Shown here piece after piece: positions 25,423-31,503 of a stretch of 31,503 bases of DNA. A model generated the notes under the pieces. It saw only the letters and a list, made by a program, of their open reading frames with translations. It did no database searches and was not told the DNA's origin. The stretch lies in assembly GCA_033765345.1 (NCBI GenBank), contig JANRIC010000065.1, positions 1 through 31,503 of the forward strand. Reading direction: 5' to 3'. Both the position numbers and the translations under genes were made by a program. This stretch comes from JANRIC01 sp033765345. GTDB taxonomy: Bacteria; Bacteroidota; Bacteroidia; Cytophagales; Microscillaceae. Each line of letters starts with the position of its first letter. The stretch's first letter is position 1.

Positions 25423-27750
25423 ATGATTTTTAAATTTATTCATAGTCAGCCTATTTCTATTCAATTACTCTTTATGTTTTTGGCTATTGAATTTCCAGCC
25501 GAAATCGTTTTGGTGTATGTGAGCTATTACAATGCAGAAAATATCCTATCCAAAGAATTAAATGATAAGCTTCAAACTACCTACGAACGGCAATCTCGAC
25601 AAATTACCGACTATTTTGACAATCAAATTAATCATATCAATATCCTGGTACAGATTCCTGATTTTATCCGCCTGAGCAGAGAAACCATCCAAGATCGCAC
25701 AATAGCATCTGATCAAAAGCCATTTGACCCTATCATAAAACAATCATTCATCCAATATCAGGAATCATTTAAATTAGCAAATCTTATGATCGTTTCATCT
25801 GATCGTCGCATAGTGTTTTCTACAGATTTTGGTATGAATATCGATTTTTCTCAAATAAATTCAGAAAATGACGAAATTAGACAATTGATAGATCGTAGCT
25901 CCATTATGCTCCAAACAGAATTTTCAGATTTTATCTTTATTAAGGGGCGGAATTATCCCACAGCTTTTGTTGCTACACCCATTCAAGAAGAATCAGGCAG
26001 ATTTCTAGGAATTTTAATTGCTGAAATCAATAACGCATCCATTACCTCTATTGTAAATGATTATACAGGTCTAGGGCAAACAGGGGAGAGCATTATCCTA
26101 AGTCAGATAGAAGGCAAAATCGTTTCTACTACGTCCACCCGTTTTAGATCTCTATCAGAAGATGAATTTAGCCTGGATGCCTCCAAACCCTTACCCGTTG
26201 ATGAAGCCCTACAAGGTCGCTTTGGTTCGGGGTTTTATACAGACTACCGGGGGCGAGAGGTATTTGCTTATTGGAATTATATACCTGCTTTACGTAGTGC
26301 CTTGATTGTAAAAGTTGATAAATCTGAGGCATTTGCCTCCATTCAAAACCTTCGTTATATACTTTTATTGATTGTATTGGCTACATTGGGGATTGTGGTG
26401 CTTGCAGCATTTTCGGCAGCAAACTTATTTAGTGATCCCATCCAAAAGCTCACACTAGCCGCTCGCAGACTTTCAGAGGGAAATTTAGACGAAAGAATTA
26501 TATTGCCTCAACGCAATGAGATAGGCTTGCTAAAAGATACGTTCAATCAAATGGCCGAAAATCTTCAAAAATCTCAAAAAGAATTACAAAATTATAACAT
26601 AATTCTTGAACAGAAAGTAAAAGAAAGAACGCACGAATTACAAAAGGCTTACAATGAAATCACGCTCATAAACCAAGAAGTTGTCCTCCAAAAAAATAAT
26701 TTAGAATCAGCCAATGTACAGTTGAATAATACCCTCGAGGAGCTACAATCTACACAAAGCCACTTGGTAGAATCTGAGAAAATGGCTATGTTAGGGCAAT
26801 TGGTTGCCGGGATAGCTCATGAAATCAATACTCCTATGGGTGCCATCCGTTCCTCTGTGAGTAATATCATTATAAATCTGGATAGTATTATCCATCAGTT
26901 ACCGGAGTTCTTTAGCCGCCTCAATGCTACTGAAAAAGAACTCTTTCTGCAATTGATGGAAATTGCTTCTCAAAAAGACATGTCCATATCGGCCAGAGAA
27001 GAAAGAAAATATCGTCGTGAATTACAAAATCAACTAGAAGAAACAGGAATTAGTAATGCTATGGACATAGCAGAAAAATTGGTTGAGATGGGCATATACG
27101 AAAACATGGAAAACTATAACGCTTTGTATGTTTCATCGTTACAAAAAGAAATTTTCCATAAAGCACACACCCTGTCAGGGATCATTCGAAGTGCCAATAC
27201 GATCAATCTTGCTTCAGATAAAGCCTCAAAGATTGTATTTGCACTCAAAAATTACGCAAGAAAGAGCTATAGCGGAGAAATGGAAGAACATTCTATCACA
27301 CAAGGAATAGATACCGTATTAACAATTTATCACAATATGATGAAACACAGCGTGGAGATATTCAAAGATTTTGAGTTTGTAGAACCCATCCTTTGTTATT
27401 CAGATGAATTAAATCAAGTATGGACCAATATCATTCATAATGCTTTACAGGCTATGGAATACAAAGGAGTCATTGAAATCAGCGTTAAAAAAGTTGAAGA
27501 AAAGGTGCTGATAAGCTTCAAAGATAGTGGTAAAGGAATTCCTCAACAGATTCAGGGAGAAATATTTAAACCCTTTTTTACAACTAAGCCCATGGGAGAA
27601 GGAAGCGGATTGGGATTGGATATAGTCAAAAAAATTATAGATAAACATCAAGGGAAAATTTATTTTAAAAGTGAAGTCAGCATTGGAACCACCTTTTTTA
27701 TTGAGCTACCTATTGTCTCTCAAATGAATACAACACCCATAATGTCCTAA
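25423..27750 (+). CDS. Cache-HAMP membrane histidine kinase with an interrupted dimerisation domain
   Basis: The 775 residues contain a first membrane segment (about 11-33), an extracytoplasmic Cache-type domain (about 35-300), a second membrane segment (310-336), HAMP (332-385) and a coiled coil (385-450). The phosphoacceptor helix MLGQLVAGIAHEINTPMGAI has His466. The second dimerisation helix, ASDKASKIVFALKNYARKS, comes only about 120-130 residues later, leaving a long helical insertion. A normal ATPase domain follows with Asn673 (NIIHNALQAM), DSGKGI and FFTTKPMGEGSGLGLDIVKK. Upstream lies the binding lipoprotein (62 bp), downstream the receiver protein (7 bp). It is predicted to sense the bound ligand in the periplasm. 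Confidence 0.92.
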   Translation: MIFKFIHSQPISIQLLFMFLAIEFPAEIVLVYVSYYNAENILSKELNDKLQTTYERQSRQITDYFDNQINHINILVQIPDFIRLSRETIQDRTIASDQKPFDPIIKQSFIQYQESFKLANLMIVSSDRRIVFSTDFGMNIDFSQINSENDEIRQLIDRSSIMLQTEFSDFIFIKGRNYPTAFVATPIQEESGRFLGILIAEINNASITSIVNDYTGLGQTGESIILSQIEGKIVSTTSTRFRSLSEDEFSLDASKPLPVDEALQGRFGSGFYTDYRGREVFAYWNYIPALRSALIVKVDKSEAFASIQNLRYILLLIVLATLGIVVLAAFSAANLFSDPIQKLTLAARRLSEGNLDERIILPQRNEIGLLKDTFNQMAENLQKSQKELQNYNIILEQKVKERTHELQKAYNEITLINQEVVLQKNNLESANVQLNNTLEELQSTQSHLVESEKMAMLGQLVAGIAHEINTPMGAIRSSVSNIIINLDSIIHQLPEFFSRLNATEKELFLQLMEIASQKDMSISAREERKYRRELQNQLEETGISNAMDIAEKLVEMGIYENMENYNALYVSSLQKEIFHKAHTLSGIIRSANTINLASDKASKIVFALKNYARKSYSGEMEEHSITQGIDTVLTIYHNMMKHSVEIFKDFEFVEPILCYSDELNQVWTNIIHNALQAMEYKGVIEISVKKVEEKVLISFKDSGKGIPQQIQGEIFKPFFTTKPMGEGSGLGLDIVKKIIDKHQGKIYFKSEVSIGTTFFIELPIVSQMNTTPIMS

Positions 27751-27757
27751 TAATAGT

Positions 27758-28159
27758 ATGATAAAAATAAAATACACTATACTTTGTGTTGATGATGAAA
27801 AAATCGTTTTAGATAGCCTAAAAACCCAACTCAGAACGCTACTAGGAGATAGTTATCATTATGAAATTGCCCAAAACGGTAATGAAGCCCTAGAAGTCGT
27901 AGAAGAAATGAAAGATGATAACTTGGAGGTAATTATTGTAATTTCAGATTATGTCATGCCTGGTATGTACGGCGACGAATTTCTTATCAAATTGCATCAA
28001 AAATATCCTCAAATTCGAAAAATTATGCTTACCGGGCAAGCAGACGAATCGGTAATCAAACGTACTCGCGAAAAGGCAAATCTTCTTTTTTGTATCCGTA
28101 AACCCTGGACACAGGAAGATCTAGCCAGAGTGATTAAAGTCAGCATGGATATTGCTTAA
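27758..28159 (+). CDS. Receiver-only response regulator
   Basis: This protein of 133 residues is a single receiver domain with no DNA-binding or enzymatic output. It has the acidic pair Asp12/Asp13 (ILCVDDEKIV), the phosphoacceptor Asp64 (IVISDYVMPGMYGDEFL), a Thr in IMLTGQAD and Lys115 in IRKPW. The PGMYGDEFL stretch and the KPW ending recall receivers that work with Cache/PAS kinases in Bacteroidota and cyanobacteria. It starts 7 bp after the kinase and is surely co-transcribed with it. Output must be through protein-protein contact, a phosphorelay or another locus. Confidence 0.92.
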   Translation: MIKIKYTILCVDDEKIVLDSLKTQLRTLLGDSYHYEIAQNGNEALEVVEEMKDDNLEVIIVISDYVMPGMYGDEFLIKLHQKYPQIRKIMLTGQADESVIKRTREKANLLFCIRKPWTQEDLARVIKVSMDIA

Positions 28160-28326
28160 CTGAACCTTAGTAAACACGCATAGATAAGTTATAGGAGTCC
28201 TGCTGTTATTATGATTTCATAACCGTGATCTATTGACATCAAGTTTACTCAACTGGAAGCTGGCTTTTAATGCCAACACATTCATTTCACAACCTCAATA
28301 TAAATAAAAGCTAGCCTGTAACTAAA

Positions 28327-28431
28327 TTATACTCAAACCGAAGTGGTTTTCCGAGATTTTAGCTTTTAAATCATTAATAATCAAGCTAATCAATCAAGAA
28401 AATCAGGCAAATCACTTCAATCTGGGTATAA
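28327..28431. repeat. 105-bp MITE-like inverted-repeat element, copy 2
   Basis: This is a second copy of the element at 17908-18012, in the same orientation, equal in length and about 95% identical (five substitutions). Its termini pair better than those of copy 1: TATACTCAAACCGAAGTG against the reverse complement TATACCCAGATTGAAGTG (14 of 18 bases), with pairing continuing inward to GATTTT/AAAATC and a central TAGCTT/AAGCTA. It lies 168 bp after the receiver gene and 27 bp before the response-regulator remnant. Confidence 0.85.
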
Positions 28432-28457
28432 TTCCAATACACATTAGCTATTTTACT

Positions 28458-28541
28458 ATGAGTAATTCTGTGATTATTTGTATTGATGATGAAAATATTA
28501 TTTTAACCGACTTTTCGCACCCTAGCGAAATATTTATATAA
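28458..28541 (+). pseudogene. Truncated response-regulator remnant
   Basis: The ATG at 28458 opens a 27-codon frame starting MSNSVIICIDDENIIL, which is the beta1 strand and acidic pocket (IDDE) of a receiver domain, much like the YTILCVDDEKIVL start of the intact receiver gene just upstream. Homology ends exactly where the inverted-repeat element begins at 28507; the last codons (TDFSHPSEIFI) come from that element. The rest of the gene is not found on the far side. Confidence 0.7.
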
Positions 28542-28669
28542 AATATAACTATTCTTATAAAACTTACATGCTATATTTTATCAAAACCCATATTTTGCGA
28601 TATTTTATAGAGTTTTAGAAGAAAACTTACAAGAAAACTCAAAAAAAACAGGGGGGTGCGAAAAGTCGG
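28507..28669. mobile_element. 163-bp non-autonomous element with perfect 16-bp terminal inverted repeats
   Basis: CCGACTTTTCGCACCC (28507-28522) and GGGTGCGAAAAGTCGG (28654-28669) are exact reverse complements. The 131-bp interior is very A/T rich and has no coding capacity, as expected of a MITE derived from a larger insertion sequence. It sits inside a response-regulator gene, cutting it after 16 codons. No direct target duplication is visible next to the repeats. Confidence 0.8.
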
Positions 28670-28691
28670 CCACAGAATTATGAGCCATTAA

Positions 28692-28726
28692 AACAAAAAA
28701 AAACCGGAACAAAACCTTGCTCCGGT
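28692..28726 (-). terminator. Terminator of the phasin-like gene
   Basis: ACCGGA (28703-28708) and TCCGGT (28721-28726) form the stem, extended past a mismatch by CAA/TTG, and the adjacent A run at 28692-28702 becomes a T run on the minus strand. It lies 29 bp after the phasin-like stop codon and has good Rho-independent form. Confidence 0.75.
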
Positions 28727-28754
28727 CAAAAATTAACATGAAATCCAGATTTTA

Positions 28755-29315
28755 TTAGAATCCAAATACGCCTTTTACGCGGTTAGCACTTTCTTCTACC
28801 TGAGTTTTGATGCCTTCTACGGCTGCGAAAGTCAGCTCTTGTTGTTTGGCTGCCAGTTCAAGGCTTCCGTTTACAGCTTTCAGAGCCAGACCTTGCCACT
28901 GCTCAGTAGCAGTCAAAGTAGCATGCAAAAGCTCTTCAGTAGTTTTGAAAGCGAAGTCATTTACATTTTTGGTAGTTTCTTTCAACTGAACGAAGCTTTC
29001 ACTGACAGCAGTATTTACAGATTTGCTGGCTTCTTTAAGCTGTCCCATGCCTTCTGTTACTACGTTGTTTACAGTTTCGTTTACAGATTTGGTCACTCCT
29101 TTAAACTGCTCCATGCCTTCGGTTACTGCGTTGCTTACAGTTTCGTTTACAGATTTGGTTACTCCTTTAATCTGCTCCATACCTTCGCTCATTACGCCGG
29201 TTACAGTTTCGTTTACAGATTTGCTTACTTCTTTGAGTTGTGTCAATTGCTCGCTAACTAACTCTTGGTTAGCTTTGATAGAAGTTTTGCCGTTGGTTTT
29301 TGTGGTCTGAGCCAT
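28755..29315 (-). CDS. Phasin-like protein with 22-residue helical repeats
   Basis: The 186-residue protein has no signal peptide or cysteine and is predicted to be almost wholly helical. Residues about 28-120 contain four to five copies of a 22-residue unit, best seen in GVTKSVNETVSNAVTEGMEQ followed by FK, and in related versions starting EVSKSVNETV, EASKSVNTAV and ETTKNVNDFA. The C-terminal part (TEELLHATLTATEQWQGLAL, LELAAKQQELTFAAVEGIK) is like the phasin family that coats polyhydroxyalkanoate granules. The 22-residue period with alternating charge is typical of amphipathic surface-binding helices. A granule or lipid surface role is inference. Promoter and terminator are both visible, so it is expressed as a single gene. 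Confidence 0.7.
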   Translation of the reverse strand: MAQTTKTNGKTSIKANQELVSEQLTQLKEVSKSVNETVTGVMSEGMEQIKGVTKSVNETVSNAVTEGMEQFKGVTKSVNETVNNVVTEGMGQLKEASKSVNTAVSESFVQLKETTKNVNDFAFKTTEELLHATLTATEQWQGLALKAVNGSLELAAKQQELTFAAVEGIKTQVEESANRVKGVFGF

Positions 29316-29365
29316 AGTTGTATCTATTTAAGGGTTAAAAATTGATTTAAAATTGAATCTTGCAT

Positions 29366-29373
29366 CAAAGATA
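29366..29373 (-). promoter_or_regulatory. Bacteroidota -7 box of the phasin-like gene
   Basis: On the minus strand the site reads TATCTTTG, an exact TAnnTTTG match, about 50 nt before the start codon. The -33 side is only T-rich. Confidence 0.5.
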
Positions 29374-29397
29374 ATTTGGTGGAGTTACAGAAAAGTT

Positions 29398-29680
29398 ACA
29401 AATTCAAGGAATTAAGGAAATTTAATCAATTAAGAGAATTAAGGGAATTAAGTTAAATTAATTAAGAAAATTAAATTAATTAAGGGAATTAAGGTCTCCC
29501 GTCTGTCGTGCTGTAAGCATCTTCTTATGAATTACACGAATTAAAGAAATTAAACAGCACTCCTTGAATTCCCTTAATTCCTTGAATTCCTTGAATTCCT
29601 TTAATTCCTTGAATTCCTTTAATTCCTTGAATTCCTTGAATTCCTTGAATTCCTTGAATTCCTTTAATTATTTTAATTCC
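29398..29680. repeat. AATT-rich short tandem repeats in two opposed arms
   Basis: From 29398 to 29490 the plus strand carries irregular copies of GGAATTAAG. From 29564 to 29680 the minus strand carries 13 nearly exact 9-bp units (GGAATTCAA or GGAATTAAA). The two arms are therefore inverted with respect to each other, separated by about 70 bp of normal sequence, and a transcript could fold back on itself. The arms fill the gap between the BTAD and phasin-like genes. A minus-strand frame through the right arm reads GIQ/GIK triplets, but it is a by-product of the 9-bp period. Confidence 0.8.
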
Positions 29681-29681
29681 C

Positions 29682-30494
29682 TCAAAATCCCTTAATTTCT
29701 TGGAAAAGCTTTTTGGTTTCAGGTAGAGGTTCAATACCGAACTCATCTTCCAGCACTTTGGTACATTGCTGAAAAGTGCGGATTGCCAGGGGGCGATTTC
29801 CTTTGCGGAGGTAGGCTTTCATTTGGATGCGATAGGCATCTTCCCAGACAGGGTCGATGAGGAGGGCTTTTTGGGTAAGATGGATGCTCTCGAGGGGGTT
29901 TTTGTCCAAGAGTAATTCAGCCAGTTGTATAATAGCACCCAATGCCAGCAATTGCAGGCGTTCCCTTTCACTGCTTGACCAGTCTTCATACAGGCGGTCG
30001 GGCAGAAAATCTCCTCGATACAGCTCGATGGCTTTTTGAAAATAAAGAATTGCTGCTTCGGTATCTTCCTGAGAAAATAGGCGGTTGCCCTCACTGATCA
30101 GTTGCTCGAATACGTCAACATCCAACCAGATCGCTTCTCGGTGGAGGCGATAAACTGGGCCTTGCCGACGGACAAAATGCGGATCGGCATTGCGTTTGCG
30201 CTCAGGCTCCAGAATTTTGTGAATGCCGTGCAGAGCCACTTTGAAGTCTCGTTCTCCCGCTTCCATATCTAGGTCGTCCCAAAGGCGGTCAATGATTTTT
30301 TCTTTGTGCAAGCCTCGGTGGTGGCGGTGAGTGATCAGAAACTGAAAAAGCTGAAGGGTTTTATCTCTTCCCCAGTTCTGAATTTCTTCGGAATGCTCCT
30401 TGATGCATACACTAAAGTTCCCCAGACAAAATACGCTGATTTCCTGCGTAGAAGGGCTACAGAGCTGCTGTATCTGCTGTACGAGTGCTTCCAT
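29682..30494 (-). CDS. BTAD/SARP-type transcriptional regulator
   Basis: The 270-residue protein has the two-part plan of SARP regulators. An OmpR-like winged helix is at about 17-108 (ISVFCLGNFSVCIKEHSEEI, RDKTLQLFQFLITHRHHRGL, KEKIIDRLWDDLDMEAGERD, LHGIHKILEPERK). A bacterial transcriptional activation domain of TPR-like helices is at about 120-265 (WLDVDVFEQLISEGNRLFSQ, LYRGDFLPDRLYEDWSSSER, AYRIQMKAYLRKGNRPLAIR, LEDEFGIEPLPETKKLFQEI). The closing EFGIEPLPETK..F is the hallmark of BTAD proteins of actinomycetes. No ATPase domain follows. It begins 10 bp after the upstream gene's stop, so the two form an operon. Its 3' end runs into the AATT repeats. Confidence 0.85.
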   Translation of the reverse strand: MEALVQQIQQLCSPSTQEISVFCLGNFSVCIKEHSEEIQNWGRDKTLQLFQFLITHRHHRGLHKEKIIDRLWDDLDMEAGERDFKVALHGIHKILEPERKRNADPHFVRRQGPVYRLHREAIWLDVDVFEQLISEGNRLFSQEDTEAAILYFQKAIELYRGDFLPDRLYEDWSSSERERLQLLALGAIIQLAELLLDKNPLESIHLTQKALLIDPVWEDAYRIQMKAYLRKGNRPLAIRTFQQCTKVLEDEFGIEPLPETKKLFQEIKGF

Positions 30495-30504
30495 AAGCTT
30501 GGGG

Positions 30505-30999
30505 CTAACTTTGAGATTTCAACTGATTTTCAAGGGATTTCATTTGATTGGTAAGCCCTTGAATTTGCTCCTGAATTTGGCTGAGTTGAAGAAGGATGTT
30601 GTGGGCGTCAGCCTTGGTAGAGGGTTTCCAGGTATCGGGGTTGAGGCTTTGGCCTACTTCCTGATCGATTTGTTTGCGGAATTTATTGAGTTGCTCCAGG
30701 GGATTGCTCAGGGTATCGATATAACCCATCGCAAAATCCTTCCAGAAATGATAGCTTTTGCTGAGAATGTCATCTTTTTCTTGGGGGCTTTTGTCTTCGG
30801 CCAGGTCGAGGGTAAGTTTGGAAAGGGATTCCTGAATAAAGCTCAGGGCTTCGGAGAAGTCCACAAAACGATGCTCTTCGCCAGATTGTACGTGTCGGAT
30901 AGTGCCGCGCCATTGTACCTGATTTTCACCCTGTTCGTCATGCCATACTTTTTGGGTGAAGCGTAGCATAAAAGAGGCGGTTTCGTTTTTTTTACTCAT
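30505..30999 (-). CDS. Small helical protein, co-operonic with the BTAD regulator
   Basis: The 164-residue protein is not assigned to a family with confidence. Residues 9-60 form a small beta-rich part (SFMLRFTQKVWHDEQGENQV, QWRGTIRHVQSGEEHRFVDF, then FSEALSFIQESL). The rest is helical: HFWKDFAMGYIDTLSNPLEQ, LNKFRKQIDQEVGQSLNPDT, and a final coiled coil LLQLSQIQEQIQGLTNQMKS. The combination of a phasin-like middle with a coiled end resembles PHA synthase subunit E or phasin partners, but that is a guess. No signal or membrane segment is present. It is the first gene of an operon with the BTAD regulator (10-bp gap). Confidence 0.6.
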   Translation of the reverse strand: MSKKNETASFMLRFTQKVWHDEQGENQVQWRGTIRHVQSGEEHRFVDFSEALSFIQESLSKLTLDLAEDKSPQEKDDILSKSYHFWKDFAMGYIDTLSNPLEQLNKFRKQIDQEVGQSLNPDTWKPSTKADAHNILLQLSQIQEQIQGLTNQMKSLENQLKSQS

Positions 31000-31094
31000 A
31001 GTTCAATTTAGTTAATTTTCAGCTTAATATAAGTAATTTCCTCAAAAAATCAGGGGATTTAATCATCACTTTGATCCATTCATAGAATACCAAG

Positions 31095-31322
31095 ATGATG
31101 AGCACTTTTACACGCATCAGGTTTTCTTATGCAAGCATCAAAGATGATTATACCTCACTTAAAGATAACTATGCACGACTTGAATGCGACAATGCGTCAC
31201 TTAAAGATAACTATGCACGACTTGAATCTGACAATGCGTCAGTTAAAGATAACCATGCACGACTTGAATCTGACAATGCGTCACTTAAAGATCACTATGC
31301 ACGACTTGAATGTGTTAGTTGA
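31095..31322 (+). CDS. Possible coiled-coil protein of 14-residue repeats
   Basis: A 75-codon frame starts MMSTFTRIRFSYASIKDDYT and then repeats SLKDNYARLESDNA about four times, ending LKDHYARLECVS. The 14-residue unit is two heptads with leucines and aromatic or alanine residues at inner positions, as in a short coiled coil. A second frame starting at 31129 is also open across the same repeat and runs on to 31380, giving HLKITMHDLNLTMR units. The DNA repeat keeps both open, so which frame, if any, is translated cannot be decided. Confidence 0.35.
   Translation: MMSTFTRIRFSYASIKDDYTSLKDNYARLECDNASLKDNYARLESDNASVKDNHARLESDNASLKDHYARLECVS
31155..31322 (+). repeat. Four tandem 42-bp repeats, open in two frames
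   Basis: Units start at 31155, 31197, 31239 and 31281, with a degenerate half-unit before them (31134-31154). The core TCACTTAAAGATAACTATGC is nearly constant. The last unit diverges at its end. The period is the same as that of the non-coding repeat at 15769-15936, but the sequences are unrelated. Confidence 0.9.
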
Positions 31323-31393
31323 GTCATTGCCCAATTTGTATAATCATTACAGTATAAAAATCGTTCCTGTAAAATTTTAGTATAAGTTTAAAA

Positions 31394-31426
31394 TTTTGCA
31401 AATTTATAATTAGATGCGTAAATTTC
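31394..31426 (+). promoter_or_regulatory. Probable promoter of the gene at the right edge
   Basis: TTTTG (31394-31398) and TAAATTTC (31419-31426; one mismatch to TAnnTTTG) are 20 bp apart, and the next start codon is 28 nt further on. Confidence 0.4.
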
Positions 31427-31453
31427 GTCAAAGTTTAAAATTAAAGACAAACG

Positions 31454-31503
31454 ATGAAAAAAGTAATTATGACAATCCAAGACGAGTTAGGAAATATTGT
31501 TTC
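31454..31503 (+). CDS. 5' end of a gene cut by the window edge
   Basis: An ATG at 31454 opens a frame that stays open to the edge, giving MKKVIMTIQDELGNIVS. A promoter-like pair lies upstream and an AAAGACAA stretch precedes the ATG. The fragment is too short to recognise. Confidence 0.4.
   Translation, partial: MKKVIMTIQDELGNIV

Noticed and set aside
28813..29261. Plus-strand frames opposite the phasin-like gene
   Set aside because: The 66-bp repeat keeps opposite frames open by chance; promoter and terminator both fit the minus-strand gene.
29525..29746. Collagen-like minus-strand frame of GIQ/GIK triplets
   Set aside because: It arises from the 9-bp repeat, which is open in all three minus-strand frames, and its N-terminal third overlaps the end of the BTAD gene in another frame. 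No independent start signal or conserved domain supports it.

Overview
The window looks like chromosomal DNA of a Bacteroidota bacterium, most likely in or near the Cytophagales. Four things point there: promoter-like TAnnTTTG boxes of the Bacteroidota type upstream of several genes; the gene order coaX, FadL-like barrel, TPR protein, lptC, CBS/CorC (GldE-like) protein, PpiD; large PAS/GAF/HAMP sensors; and an ECF sigma factor followed by a membrane protein and a barrel. No rRNA, tRNA or CRISPR array was seen. No species can be named from the sequence alone.

Layout. 1-69 is the 5' end of an IS5-type transposase, cut by the window edge. 137-2047 (minus) carries a GNAT acetyltransferase and an amino-acid dehydrogenase. 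2123-9929 (plus) is an envelope and housekeeping cluster: type III pantothenate kinase, beta-barrel, TPR protein, LptC, a possible 38-residue protein, a DUF21/CBS/CorC protein and PpiD. It ends in an unusual set of hairpins. 10154-12937 (minus) is a membrane HAMP-GAF-PAS-PAS protein with no output domain. 13234-15591 (plus) is an ECF sigma / single-pass membrane protein / outer-membrane barrel operon. 15592-16187 is non-coding and holds four 42-bp tandem repeats. 16188-18548 has an OsmC peroxidase, a beta carbonic anhydrase (minus), a 2-aminomuconate deaminase-type RidA protein and 3-hydroxyanthranilate dioxygenase, the last two being kynurenine-pathway steps. 18712-23814 holds a small cytosolic protein, a YtcJ-like amidohydrolase, a Crp/Fnr regulator, an unrecognised secreted protein and a Nudix hydrolase.

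24107-28159 is a three-gene sensory unit: a UrtA-like substrate-binding lipoprotein, a Cache-HAMP histidine kinase and a receiver-only response regulator. No transporter permease or ATPase lies beside it, so the binding protein probably feeds the kinase rather than a transporter. Just downstream is a mobile-element scrapyard. It contains a 105-bp inverted-repeat element whose 95%-identical second copy sits 10.4 kb away in front of the 3-hydroxyanthranilate dioxygenase gene. It also contains a 27-codon remnant of another response regulator, cut off by a second element of 163 bp with perfect 16-bp terminal inverted repeats.

28755-30999 (minus) groups a phasin-like protein built of 22-residue amphipathic repeats, a BTAD/SARP-type regulator (unexpected in this phylum) and a small helical protein. 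They are separated or flanked by simple AATT-rich repeats and a 42-bp coding repeat. The window closes in the first codons of another plus-strand gene.

The best candidates for something new are the SBP/kinase/receiver unit, the pair of MITE-like elements, and the repeat-protein/BTAD locus.
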